Source of the DNA: Paenibacillaceae bacterium
GTDB lineage: Bacteria; Bacillota; Bacilli; Paenibacillales; Paenibacillaceae
Direction of reading: 5' to 3'
DNA: 34,450 nucleotides
Assembly: GCA_900766135.1 (NCBI GenBank)
Contig: CAAFUF010000021.1
Coordinates: forward strand, 1 to 34,450
Positions 8,005-16,050 of this stretch are shown here, in pieces (within the stretch, counting starts at the first letter, position 1; every line of letters starts with the position of its first letter). The notes beneath the pieces were generated by a model. That model was not told the DNA's origin. It made no database searches and worked only from the letters and a program-made list of their open reading frames with translations. The translations under genes and the position numbers were made by a program.

Positions 8005-8139
8005 TCATCCTTGCGGCTCCTGGCGGCGGATCTTAAACAGCGCAATCTCGATTTGAAAAAGCCGACCACAGTAAGAAATCTCGATGATGCCGCCGCAGTC
8101 GGCAACGATTTTTTTGGTCCTCATGAATAGCCCTAACGC
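8005..8139 (-). pseudogene. Possible remnant of a histidine-kinase C-terminus
   Basis: In the 386-bp gap between receptor 2 and RNase J, one minus-strand frame reads LGLFMRTKKIVADCGGII followed by EISYCGRLFQIEIALF and a stop at 8005. This resembles the G2 box and final strands of GHKL ATPase domains (GLGL...K.IVE..GG.I.I....F.V.I). The frame is closed by a stop just upstream and no kinase body is found, so it would be a vestige. The rest of the gap (8140-8376) shows nothing else coding; TATAAT at 8323-8328 may be the -10 of the RNase J promoter. The match is short and may be chance. Confidence 0.3.
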
Positions 8140-8376
8140 TTACAACCTGCGCATTCTCATTTTGGGCCCAATAACGTTGCTCCTAAGCGTTAGATTAAGC
8201 CTTGTTCCTGTTGCCGCACCTCAAGCCCCGATTTGAATGTAGAGCCTCATATCTTTAAACAAATTCCCCCGTCTTTGCCGAATAACCGTAAAAATTAAAT
8301 AGTTATTGTGCCGATAATTCAGTATAATTCTCTTATACCCTATTGAACGAACCCTTCAGAGAGGATTATCTACCTA

Positions 8377-10086
8377 ATGAATGTAGCAGTAACTAAACCA
8401 GTTAAGACGAATCGGCGTTCCAAGTCGTCTCCTCCGCCTGTACGGATTTTTTCGCTCGGCGGGATCGGGGAGATCGGCAAAAATATGTACGGCATCGAAT
8501 TCAGAGATGAGATTATTCTGATTGACGCAGGTTTGAAATTCCCGGATTCCCGCTTGACGGGCATTGATTGCATCATCCCGGATATCCGTTACTTGATTGA
8601 GAACAAGCATAAGATGAAAGGCTTGTTCCTTACCCATGGCCACGAGGATCATATCGGGGCCATCCCGTACGTGCTGCGCCAGCTTCAGTTGCCGATCTAC
8701 GGCGGGCCGCTGACCATCGGGCTGGTCAAAGCCAAATTGGAGGAGCATCGGCTGCTCGGGCAAGCGGAGCTGCACGTGTTCCACGAGAACGACCGGTACG
8801 CGTTTAAGCATCTGGCGGTGCATTTCTTCCGGACAACCCATAGCATTCCCGATGCTTTTGGCATCGTGGTCGATACCCCTTACGGATCGATCGTCCATAC
8901 GGGCGATTTCAAATTCGATTTCACTCCGGAGGACCGTCCGGCCGACTTGTTCAAAATGGCCAGCGTTGGCGGCGATGGCGTATTGGCGCTGCTCGCCGAC
9001 AGCACGAATAGCGAGAAGGAAGGTTTTACCCCTTCCGAGCGCCGGGTCGGCGACGCCATTCTGGATTCGTTCCGCGGCTGCCGGGGTCGCATTCTGTTCG
9101 CCACCTTCGCCTCGAACGTACACCGGCTGCAGCAAGTCGTGGAAGCGGCGGCCATCGTGAATCGGAAAATCGCCGTGATCGGACGCAGCATGGAGAAGGT
9201 GTTCGCCATCGGCCAGGATCTGGGATATATCCGCGTACCGGAAGGCATGCTGATCGACGTGAAGCACATCGATCGTTATCCCGAGGAACAAGTGCTGATC
9301 GTCTGCACCGGGAGCCAGGGCGAACCCAACGCCGCGCTGAGCCGGATTGCTTCAGGCGCGCATCGGAATGTACAGGTTTATCCGGGCGATACGGTCATTT
9401 ACTCGTCCTCGCCGATTCCCGGCAATGCGCAGAACATTAATCGCAGTATCGACCTGCTGCTTCGGGCTGGGGCAAACGTCATTTACGGCTCGATCTTCGA
9501 CATCCATACGTCCGGGCACGGCTGCCGGGAGGACCTGAAGCTGATGCTCAGCTTTATTCGTCCGAAATACTTCATCCCCATCCATGGCGAATACCGGATG
9601 CTGCTCAGTCATCGTAACTTGGCGCTGCAAACGGGCATTCCCGAAGAACGCGTGTTCGTGATGAACATCGGGGAGACGTTATCGGTGTACCGGAATCGGG
9701 CGAAACGGGGGCGTACGATTCCTTCGGGACAGGTGCTGATCAGCAACGGAGAGATGCGCCCGACCTATGAAGACGCTCTGTTGGTCGAACGGATGGAGTT
9801 GGCCCAGGAAGGCATCGTCATCGTCGTGATGACGATCGACCGCAAAACGCGGCAGATCCTGGCCGGACCGGACATCGTCTCGCGCGGCTTCGTCTACATG
9901 CAGGACGCCAGACCACTGCTGCGCCGGGCCGAAGCGATGCTGAAGCGGAGCCTGAACCGGCTCGGCGAGAAGGAGTCTTACGATCAAAACGTTTGGCTGC
10001 GGGCGACCCAGCAGCAGTTGCGGCGGTATTTTGCCAAAGAAGTGGGCCGAACCCCGCATATCATGCCGTCTATCCTGGAAGTCTAG
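8377..10086 (+). CDS. rnj: Ribonuclease J
   Basis: A 569-aa metallo-beta-lactamase/beta-CASP RNase J, with 5' exonuclease and endonuclease activity in mRNA turnover and rRNA maturation. The zinc motif is THGHEDHIG (His87, His89, Asp91, His92). HTGDFKFDF and SDSTNS-type (DSTNSEKEGFT) segments follow, with ATFASN-HRLQQV and GSQGEP in the beta-CASP part, HTSGHG and PIHGEYRM near residues 375-410, and a complete C-terminal domain ending MPSILEV. The N-terminus carries about 20 extra basic and Pro-rich residues compared with B. subtilis RNase J1. Whether this is the J1 or J2 equivalent, or an additional paralog, cannot be decided here. The ATG at 8377 follows GAGAGGAT. It sits between two HTH-TPR receptor genes but has its own terminator. 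Confidence 0.95.
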   Translation: MNVAVTKPVKTNRRSKSSPPPVRIFSLGGIGEIGKNMYGIEFRDEIILIDAGLKFPDSRLTGIDCIIPDIRYLIENKHKMKGLFLTHGHEDHIGAIPYVLRQLQLPIYGGPLTIGLVKAKLEEHRLLGQAELHVFHENDRYAFKHLAVHFFRTTHSIPDAFGIVVDTPYGSIVHTGDFKFDFTPEDRPADLFKMASVGGDGVLALLADSTNSEKEGFTPSERRVGDAILDSFRGCRGRILFATFASNVHRLQQVVEAAAIVNRKIAVIGRSMEKVFAIGQDLGYIRVPEGMLIDVKHIDRYPEEQVLIVCTGSQGEPNAALSRIASGAHRNVQVYPGDTVIYSSSPIPGNAQNINRSIDLLLRAGANVIYGSIFDIHTSGHGCREDLKLMLSFIRPKYFIPIHGEYRMLLSHRNLALQTGIPEERVFVMNIGETLSVYRNRAKRGRTIPSGQVLISNGEMRPTYEDALLVERMELAQEGIVIVVMTIDRKTRQILAGPDIVSRGFVYMQDARPLLRRAEAMLKRSLNRLGEKESYDQNVWLRATQQQLRRYFAKEVGRTPHIMPSILEV

Positions 10087-10093
10087 CGGCGGC

Positions 10094-10131
10094 AGGGAGC
10101 TTCCCGAGCTATTGGGAGGTTCCCTTTTTTT
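10094..10131 (+). terminator. Intrinsic terminator after RNase J
   Basis: AGGGAGCTTCCC pairs with GGGAGGTTCCCT (two wobble pairs) around a short loop, followed by seven T. It separates RNase J from the receptor 3 promoter directly downstream. Confidence 0.85.
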
Positions 10132-10133
10132 AA

Positions 10134-10162
10134 TTGACCACCTGTTCGTATTTCCGTATAAT
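10134..10162 (+). promoter_or_regulatory. Predicted sigma-A promoter of receptor gene 3
   Basis: TTGACC at 10134-10139, spacer of exactly 17 bp, TATAAT at 10157-10162. The start would lie near 10169, about 32 nt before the receptor ATG, whose ribosome binding site is GGAGGG. It begins right after the RNase J terminator, so receptor 3 is an independent unit. Confidence 0.8.
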
Positions 10163-10200
10163 GTGTAAAAATATAGGAGATTCCGAAGGAGGGAGATCGT

Positions 10201-11598
10201 ATGACGAACGAACCCACGATTCGTTCCGTGATCAGCCGCCAGCTGGAAAGGAAAGGATATTCCTTGCACAGCTTTTCCCACCGTTCGGGAATCAATCGGG
10301 GGACGCTCAGCGCCATTTTAAACGGAAATCCCCCCAAACCGATCTCCATCGGGCAACTGGACTTGATGACCGAGGCGCTGGAACAGCCGATCGGGTCTTA
10401 TTATCCCTTGTATATTGACGAATGTATCGATTCCGGGCATCCGAACCGGCGACGGCTAAAGGCGTTCCTTCTCCGCTGCGCGGAAATTGGCGAATTGGGC
10501 TGCATTGAACAGGTGTTGTCCCGCCTGGCCGAGGACCTGTCCTATCTTCCGATGATATTTGCCATTGGCGAGGAGCTTTACGAGAAAGGACGGAGCGATG
10601 CGGCGAAGCTATTCTTCCAATCGGTATGCGAATACGAGAAGTATCAGCATTCGGAACGTTTGGCGATCAGCCAATTCCGCTTGTTCCGGATGAACCTGGG
10701 GGACGACGCGGAATCTAACTTAAGATCGGCAACCTGGTTCGAGCCGTACCGCAACCGGCTTCCCGAGGATCTTCAGCTCGACGGGCTGCTGCAATTGGCG
10801 AACGCCTATTATACTCTGCAAAAGTGGACTTATGTCGAGAGATTTGCCGAGGAGCTGCAAACGTTGGCTTGGCGCATCTATGAAATGAGCCGGAAAACCT
10901 CATCCGCGAATCCGTATCGCGAGCTGCGCTGCGAGCGGCACCTGGTGGTATATTACGGTCAAGGTTATTTGCTGAAAGGCTCGGCATTGGAGCATCAGGG
11001 AAAGTACGATGAAGCGTTGGCTTGTGTGGCAGAATACGCGGATTTAAGCTGGTTTGAAGGCCTGGATGAAACCGGGTTGAAAGAGGTAGGGAAATTTAAG
11101 GTCTGGGCGAGGGCGAACCGGTATAATCTGGAGATTTTGAATGGAAATGAAGCTATCCTGCCGGAATATATCGGCCTGCTTAAAGAGCACCCCTATGAAG
11201 TTCTTCCCAGCCTGAGGATCATTGTCGAAGCCGCCAATCTCAACGGTTTTTCGATCGATGACGTCTTAAAAGAGTTTCCGGTGAATACGGATTTATATAA
11301 CCAATTTCCGAATCACTATGTTTCTGCCGTCAATAAGGATCGGTACCTGGATTTAAACTACCAGCTGGCCATTTATTTGCTGCGAAAACAAGAAGTTACA
11401 GAAGGGTTGGAGAAATTGATTTTCGCGCTCAAATTTGCCGTTTCGCTCCACAATAAGGAGTTTTTCATGAAAATGGTCCCTTTATTTGAGCAGTATCGAA
11501 GCTTTGCTTCGCCTGAGCAGCTGCAAGAGTATGAAACCTTGATGGGGGAGGTGTTGAAGGGTGCGGAAATGGATCTTGGCGCTCACGCTGATCATTAG
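10201..11598 (+). CDS. HTH-TPR peptide receptor 3 (RRNPP/AimR-like, Alo type)
   Basis: A 465-aa paralog of receptors 1 and 2. The helix-turn-helix is at about residues 19-55 (YSLHSFSHRSGINRGTLSAILNG), followed by TPR-like helices (LLQLANAYYTLQKWTYVERFAEE; GSALEHQGKYDEALACVAEYADLSW). Conserved signatures shared with receptors 1 and 2 include LLRCAE, YQHSERLA and EYADLSW, with lower overall identity, so this is an older duplication. The base composition is GC-rich like the surrounding genome. A strong promoter and GGAGGG precede the ATG, and its last 38 nt overlap a pro-peptide ORF. The regulon is unknown. Confidence 0.9.
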   Translation: MTNEPTIRSVISRQLERKGYSLHSFSHRSGINRGTLSAILNGNPPKPISIGQLDLMTEALEQPIGSYYPLYIDECIDSGHPNRRRLKAFLLRCAEIGELGCIEQVLSRLAEDLSYLPMIFAIGEELYEKGRSDAAKLFFQSVCEYEKYQHSERLAISQFRLFRMNLGDDAESNLRSATWFEPYRNRLPEDLQLDGLLQLANAYYTLQKWTYVERFAEELQTLAWRIYEMSRKTSSANPYRELRCERHLVVYYGQGYLLKGSALEHQGKYDEALACVAEYADLSWFEGLDETGLKEVGKFKVWARANRYNLEILNGNEAILPEYIGLLKEHPYEVLPSLRIIVEAANLNGFSIDDVLKEFPVNTDLYNQFPNHYVSAVNKDRYLDLNYQLAIYLLRKQEVTEGLEKLIFALKFAVSLHNKEFFMKMVPLFEQYRSFASPEQLQEYETLMGEVLKGAEMDLGAHADH

Positions 11599-11674
11599 TT
11601 TTGGCATGGGGGGACTTGGCAACATCAGTCATGACAGCCATCTCACAGCTTACGAGAATGGTGTTGGGGGTTAA
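11561..11674 (+). CDS. Secreted signalling pro-peptide 3 (receptor 3 partner)
   Basis: A 37-aa ORF starting with GTG and overlapping the end of receptor 3 by 38 nt, the same overlap as pair 1. GGGGGAGG lies about 9 nt upstream of the start. The product begins MRKWILALTLIISF (basic start plus hydrophobic core) and ends ENGVGG, so it shares the K-W start, hydrophobic anchor and terminal Gly-Gly with pro-peptide 1 although the middle differs. This divergence in the C-terminal signal region is expected if the two pairs do not cross-talk (inference). A weak hairpin (GCATC/GATGC followed by TTTTT, 11698-11722) could terminate the transcript. Confidence 0.75.
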   Translation: MRKWILALTLIISFGMGGLGNISHDSHLTAYENGVGG

Positions 11675-11804
11675 TTCGAATCCACTTCACAAGCTGTGCA
11701 TCGTCATGGAAAGATGCTTTTTGAACAACCTCTTATAGTTTTCCGAGGCCGGACATGAGATAATGGTAGCAAACCTGAGTCAAAAAAGAGGGTGTGAATC
11801 CAAG

Positions 11805-12785
11805 ATGAATCAATGGAGTGAATCTCGACCAAACCCGGGAAGCCCCGAAGTGGTCACGTTCGGCGAAAGCATGGCCCTGCTCATTGCGGAAGGGGGCAAA
11901 GGGCTGGAGTATGCCAACTCCCTGGCGCCGTCGTTTGGGGGAGCCGAATCGAACGTCGCCATCGGATTGGCCCGGCTTGGACAAACGTCCGGATGGTGCG
12001 GCCGCTTGGGCGATGATCCGTTTGGCCGGCGTATCTTGAAGGCGATCCGCGGCGAAGGCGTGGACGTGTCCCGCGCAAGACTGACGGACGAAGCGCCTAC
12101 GGGGATGATGGTGCGGGAGAATGTGGCGGGCAAAAGCTCGGTCTATTATTACCGCAAGTTATCCGCGGCCAGCTTCATGCGTCCGGAACATCTGGACGAA
12201 TCGTACATTGCCGGCGCCCGGGTGCTGCACTTAACCGGCATTACGCCGGCGCTTAGCGCCGCTTGCGTGGAAACCGCCCATGCGGCGGTGGATATCGCCA
12301 AAAGGCATGGGGTGAAGGTCAGCTTCGATCCGAACTTGCGCTTGAAGTTATGGAGCGTCGACGACGCGCGCAAGGTATTGTTGCCGCTTGCAATGAAAGC
12401 GGATTATTTCCTGCCGGGACTCGATGAGCTGAAATTGCTATACGAAACCGACTCGGTGGATGCGATCATTGGCAAGCTGCAGGAGCTGTCGGCCATCAGC
12501 ATCATCAAAGGCGGGGACGACTGCACCTTCGTGCTGGAGCAAGGCCAGCTGACCTCTGTACCGTATTTCAAGGTAGAGCAGGTGATTGATACGGTGGGTG
12601 CTGGCGACGGGTTTTGCGCCGGATTTCTGGCCGGTGTCGTACGCGGATACAGCATGGTGGAGGCGGTCCGCCTAGGCAATCTCGTTGGCGCCCAGGTTAT
12701 ACAAGCTGTTGGCGATTGGGAAGGATTGCCCAGCGCGGCGGAGATCGAACGTTTGCTGTCCGGCAAAGGGCATGTGGAGCGGTAG
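11805..12785 (+). CDS. kdgK: 2-keto-3-deoxygluconate kinase (PfkB/ribokinase family)
   Basis: A 326-aa PfkB-family sugar kinase, most likely phosphorylating 2-keto-3-deoxygluconate to KDPG. The N-terminal GGAESNVAIGLARLG (45-59), central SFDPNLR (173-179) and C-terminal DTVGAGDGF (catalytic Asp268) motifs are intact. The length and spacing fit KdgK. The assignment is strengthened by kduI, kduD and kdgA within 10 kb, which supply the steps before and after. I start at ATG 11805; an upstream in-frame start has no better binding site. It is separate from the kdu operons, so regulation in common is only inferred. Confidence 0.9.
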   Translation: MNQWSESRPNPGSPEVVTFGESMALLIAEGGKGLEYANSLAPSFGGAESNVAIGLARLGQTSGWCGRLGDDPFGRRILKAIRGEGVDVSRARLTDEAPTGMMVRENVAGKSSVYYYRKLSAASFMRPEHLDESYIAGARVLHLTGITPALSAACVETAHAAVDIAKRHGVKVSFDPNLRLKLWSVDDARKVLLPLAMKADYFLPGLDELKLLYETDSVDAIIGKLQELSAISIIKGGDDCTFVLEQGQLTSVPYFKVEQVIDTVGAGDGFCAGFLAGVVRGYSMVEAVRLGNLVGAQVIQAVGDWEGLPSAAEIERLLSGKGHVER

Positions 12786-12863
12786 GAGGGATTTTCTCTT
12801 CGGTGAGCGGTCGTTGCTGCTTAAAATGTTAACGTGATCATACTTAGCGAATCATACCATAAA

Positions 12864-12912
12864 GAACGAGAATAACCGCTGGACGCGGAAGTCCCGGCGG
12901 TTATTCTCGTTC
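12864..12912. terminator. Long perfect hairpin, probable bidirectional terminator
   Basis: GAACGAGAATAACCGC (12864-12879) and GCGGTTATTCTCGTTC (12897-12912) form a 16-bp perfect stem with further pairing (GGAC/GTCC) in the loop. It lies between kdgK and the convergent radical-SAM remnant, touching the latter's stop. T-tracts are weak on both sides. Confidence 0.65.
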
Positions 12913-13674
12913 ACGGGGCAAATCCATCCTGACTGAGAAACACCCGGTGCGCGGGAAACACCCGCAGCAGGCGTTCATAAACCACCCGGTAAGCTTCCGG
13001 CGTATACCAGGATTCGAGCCCAAGCTGTTCATATCGCGAGCGTATGCCCAGTTTGGCGGTGCGGGCTCCCCCGCTGCCGTCGCCCATAAAATAGTCGTCG
13101 GGGCACACGCGATCCGCCCAGGGAAGCAGCTTGTCCGGGAGCCGCTCGCTGCTGGGAAGCACCGGAGCGATCGTTGCCTGAACCGGCACGCCTGCGTGCC
13201 GGCCTCTGCCAGCAGCCGCCCGGCACGCAGGCGTGCCGCAATCGGCGGAGCGTAAGACGTAAACGCCCGGCGGATCTCCTCCCGGTCCGTCTCGACGGTC
13301 AAGCTGACGCGGACCCGATCCTTCAGTTGCTCAGCAGGTCGATATCGCGGGTGACCAGGGGACTGCGGGTTTGCACCAGCAGAAAGTCGGGCGGATCGCT
13401 TACCATCGCTTCCAGCAAAGAACGGGTGATCCGCTCCTGATATTCGGCGGGCTGATACGGATCGGTGCTTGACGTCCACCCAAGATCCCCATTCCTGCTT
13501 GCGAAACAAGGCGACCGGCAGCTGACGCACATAGCAGTAAGAACAGGCGAAGGCGCACCAGGCGTAGGGGTTGAGGGAATGGGAATAGGAGGACAGGAAG
13601 CCGCTCCCCTTGTTAAGCAGCGTTTTGGGCGAGGTATTGGCGGTAGTCACGCGCGGCTGACCGTCCGGATTCAA
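12911..13674 (-). pseudogene. Radical SAM protein (SPL/Rv2578c-like), broken by several lesions
   Basis: Remnant of a roughly 290-aa radical SAM protein. The N-terminal part is intact in one frame: TANTSPKTLLNKGSGFLSSY and the cluster motif CAFACSYCY. Then three separate lesions follow. About 30 codons are missing between WVDVK and STDPYQPAEYQ (near 13470), with a frame change. One nt is lost after DIDLLS (near 13330). An 8-nt insertion near 13190 breaks the join between LLAEAG and VQATIAPVLPSSE. The C-terminus (FPAHRVFLSQDGFAP) ends at 12911. The TTG start at 13674 overlaps the adaB stop and follows GGAGG, so it was the third gene of the ada operon. Three lesions make sequencing error unlikely. 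Confidence 0.85.
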
Positions 13675-14216
13675 CGTCTGCCTCCGTCGTTTACGCCTAT
13701 AGCCGCTTGTTCCAGCTCGAGCAGCCGGGTTTTCATCTCCAGGCCGCCGCGGTAGCCGGTGAGCGCCCCGTTCTTGCCGATCACGCGATGGCACGGAACG
13801 GTGACGAGCAACGGGTTGGCTCCGATCGCCGTGCCGACGGCACGGACGGCAGCCGGCTTGCGGATGGATTCGGCGATGTCCGAATAGGAGCGGGTTTGCC
13901 CGAAGGGAATCGCGCATAGCGACTGCCACACGGCCTGTTGGAACGGAGTCCCTTGCAGGTCGAAAGGGACGGTAAAGCGATGGCGCTCGCCGCGAAAATA
14001 CTCCGCCAGTTCGGCGGCATAGGGGGCCAGCCGACGGTCATCTCGCGTAAGCGGGCTGCCGGGGAAACGACGGCCCGCCCAGGCAGTCAGTTCGTCAATC
14101 GTGCCGCCGGACGATCCGACGAACGACAGGCCTTTATCGGTTGCGGCGAGATACAGGCTCCAGGTTGGTTCCTGAAGCAATGACCAATATAACGTCTGGG
14201 ACTGGATAGCTGTCAT
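13671..14216 (-). CDS. adaB: Methylated-DNA--protein-cysteine S-methyltransferase
   Basis: A 181-aa suicide repair protein that moves a methyl group from O6-methylguanine to its own cysteine. The active site PCHRVIGKNG (Cys142) and the RAVGTAIGANP segment are complete, and the helix-turn-helix region QGTPFQQAVWQSLCAIPFGQ is typical. The ATG at 14216 is preceded by GGGAGGTG. It lies 47 nt after adaA, as adaA-adaB in B. subtilis; its stop overlaps the start of the broken radical-SAM gene. Confidence 0.95.
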   Translation of the reverse strand: MTAIQSQTLYWSLLQEPTWSLYLAATDKGLSFVGSSGGTIDELTAWAGRRFPGSPLTRDDRRLAPYAAELAEYFRGERHRFTVPFDLQGTPFQQAVWQSLCAIPFGQTRSYSDIAESIRKPAAVRAVGTAIGANPLLVTVPCHRVIGKNGALTGYRGGLEMKTRLLELEQAAIGVNDGGRR

Positions 14217-14263
14217 GGAGCATACACCTCCGGGAGGAAATGGGGGAACCGGCATGGGCAAGC

Positions 14264-14845
14264 TCAAGTCCGCCCATCCGTTCGCATTTTACGATATTCG
14301 TTCGGCGTGACGCCGGTTGTTTTCTTGAACAGGGTGATCAGGTAGGCAGAACTGCCAATGCCCACTTCCCGGGCGATCTCGGCAACGGTCCGCTGCGATT
14401 CGGCCAAAGCCCGCTTCGCCTCCTCGATTCGCCGCCGTCCCAGGTATTCCGTCGGCGTCATCCGCATGACCCGTTTAAACGTTCGCTGCAGATGGTACGG
14501 ACTGCCGTGGCACCACTCGGCCAGCGTCTCCAGCGTCAGCCTGTCCCGATAGTGGCGATCGATAAATTCCGTGATTTGATCGACCCATTCCCGGTCCGGC
14601 AGCCGCTGTCCCTCCGGCTTGCAGCGTTTGCAGGGGCGAAATCGGGCGGCTTTGGCCTGCTCGGCACTGGCGAAGACGAGGACGTTTTCCCGCTTGGGCG
14701 GCCTCGATTTGCAGGAAGGCCGGCAGAAGATGCCTGTGCTGGCCACCGCGTAGAAAAAACGGCCGTCTTGCGAGGCGTCATTTTGGATGATCGCCTGCCA
14801 TTCTGTTTCACTGGCGGTTGGATATTTGCCGCGAGTCGTCGTCAT
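14264..14845 (-). CDS. adaA: AdaA: methylphosphotriester acceptor and transcription activator
   Basis: A 193-aa protein. The N-terminal zinc/acceptor domain carries four cysteines (Cys41, Cys45, Cys72, Cys75 in FCRPSCKSRPPKRENV and FRPCKRCKP), and the C-terminal AraC-type double helix-turn-helix spans about residues 95-190 (LAEWCHGSPYHLQRTFKR ... VGIGSSAYLITLFKKTTG). In B. subtilis AdaA, methyl transfer to an N-terminal Cys switches on ada and alkA transcription. I use ATG 14845, six nt behind GTGAGG. It is divergent from alkA and heads an operon with adaB. Confidence 0.93.
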   Translation of the reverse strand: MTTTRGKYPTASETEWQAIIQNDASQDGRFFYAVASTGIFCRPSCKSRPPKRENVLVFASAEQAKAARFRPCKRCKPEGQRLPDREWVDQITEFIDRHYRDRLTLETLAEWCHGSPYHLQRTFKRVMRMTPTEYLGRRRIEEAKRALAESQRTVAEIAREVGIGSSAYLITLFKKTTGVTPNEYRKMRTDGRT

Positions 14846-15029
14846 GGGTGACCTCACCTCTTGCCTTAGTATACCTTTGCAAAGACCGCCTCGTCATGCT
14901 TTTCAAATGGAAAAGCAAGATAACGAAATTGATTAGAACGCAAATCGTGTTAAAACTATAAGTGTAAGGCGTTAGTCAAAGTGAGGAGGAAGTGTCATCA
15001 GTCAGATCTATCCAGGAGAGTCGAACGCA
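14846..15029. promoter_or_regulatory. adaA/alkA divergent control region
   Basis: A 184-bp gap between divergent adaA and alkA. TATACT near 14865 (minus strand) could be the adaA -10 box and TATAAG near 14956 the alkA -10 box; neither has a good -35, as expected for activator-dependent promoters. AACGCAAA near 14940 and TTTGCAAAG near 14875 recall the GCAA core of Ada sites in E. coli. The operator assignment is tentative. Confidence 0.35.
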
Positions 15030-15944
15030 GTGTGGGAAGATCGGGGGCATATGCTGAAGCTGCCGGTACCCAAGGAATTCAGTTTTGCCGAAAATATGAA
15101 ATACTTGTCGCGGTCGTCCAATGAGTGCCTGTCGCGTATTTACAACCAGCGGCTGTACAAGGCAGTTTCGCTTGAATCCGGGGCAACTCCCGTGGTGGAA
15201 ATCAGCGCGGAGGGGAGCGAGGCCCTGAGGGTTCGATTTCTCGGCGGTACGGCTCCTTCCCGGAAGCGAGATCGCGAAGAGGTGGCCCGTTATGTATGGG
15301 ACTGGTTTGATTTGGATACCGATTTGCGTCCGTTTTATGAGATGGCGCAAGGGGATGCATTGCTGCGGGGAGCGGTGGATTCCTTCTACGGACTGCGCAA
15401 TATCGGCATTCCCGATTTGTTCGAAGCCCTAGCCTGGGGGATCATTGGCCAGCAGATCAACCTGGCCTTTGCCTACACGCTGAAGCGACGGCTTGTGGAG
15501 CAGTTCGGCCGGCATGTAGACTGTGAAGGGGAGCGGTACCTTGTATTTCCGTCCGCCCGGGACATCGCCGGTTTGACCGCTGCGGATTTGGAGGGGATCC
15601 GCATGACCCGGAAAAAATCCGAATATCTGCTCGGCGCGGCCCAATTGATTGCCTCGGGAGAACTGACGAAGGAAGGGCTGCGGGCGGCGGGCGGGGTGAA
15701 AGTAGCGGAGAAGCGGCTCGTCGGCATCCGCGGTATCGGTCCGTGGACGGCCAATTACGTATTGATGCGTTGCCTCCGAATGCCGGATGCATTTCCGGTT
15801 GACGATGTCGGTTTACACAATGCGGTCAAGCATGTGCTTGAGATGGACAGGAAGCCGACTCCAAAGGAGCTTTTAACCTGGGCAGAAGGCTGGAAGCAAT
15901 GGCAGTCGTACGCGACCTTTTACTTATGGAGAGTGTTGTATTAA
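15030..15944 (+). CDS. alkA: DNA-3-methyladenine glycosylase, AlkA family
   Basis: A 304-aa HhH-GPD base excision glycosylase that removes alkylated purines. The helix-hairpin-helix is LVGIRGIGPWTANYV (about 230-244) and the catalytic aspartate lies in FPVDDVGLHN (Asp259). The N-terminal part (residues 1-110) matches the extra AlkA domain. The start is uncertain: GTG 15030 follows GGAGAG, and an ATG 21 nt later is an alternative. It lies opposite adaA, the same layout as alkA/adaAB in B. subtilis. Confidence 0.92.
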   Translation: MWEDRGHMLKLPVPKEFSFAENMKYLSRSSNECLSRIYNQRLYKAVSLESGATPVVEISAEGSEALRVRFLGGTAPSRKRDREEVARYVWDWFDLDTDLRPFYEMAQGDALLRGAVDSFYGLRNIGIPDLFEALAWGIIGQQINLAFAYTLKRRLVEQFGRHVDCEGERYLVFPSARDIAGLTAADLEGIRMTRKKSEYLLGAAQLIASGELTKEGLRAAGGVKVAEKRLVGIRGIGPWTANYVLMRCLRMPDAFPVDDVGLHNAVKHVLEMDRKPTPKELLTWAEGWKQWQSYATFYLWRVLY

Positions 15945-16050
15945 CAACTAAACGCGGAATCCATAGGTCGAGGAATCGGAGGTGCCTTATTGCATACTCG
16001 GCAAGTTTTTTTAGTAGGGTGTAAGAAACGACAGCTGGCGTGACTACCCA

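Noticed and set aside
8011..8157. Pro-peptide ORF downstream of receptor 2
   Set aside because: The only short plus-strand frame here starts at TTG, lacks a binding site, a basic start, a hydrophobic segment and a Gly-Gly end.
4983..11674. Prophage arbitrium (AimR-AimP) system
   Set aside because: The receptors resemble AimR in plan, but no integrase, repressor or structural phage gene is in the region, and RNase J and housekeeping genes surround it; a chromosomal signalling role fits better.
12911..13674. Three separate small genes in the radical-SAM region
   Set aside because: The three frames join into one protein when aligned by motif order (TANTSPKTLL, STDPYQPAEYQ, VQATIAPVLP), so they are pieces of one broken gene.
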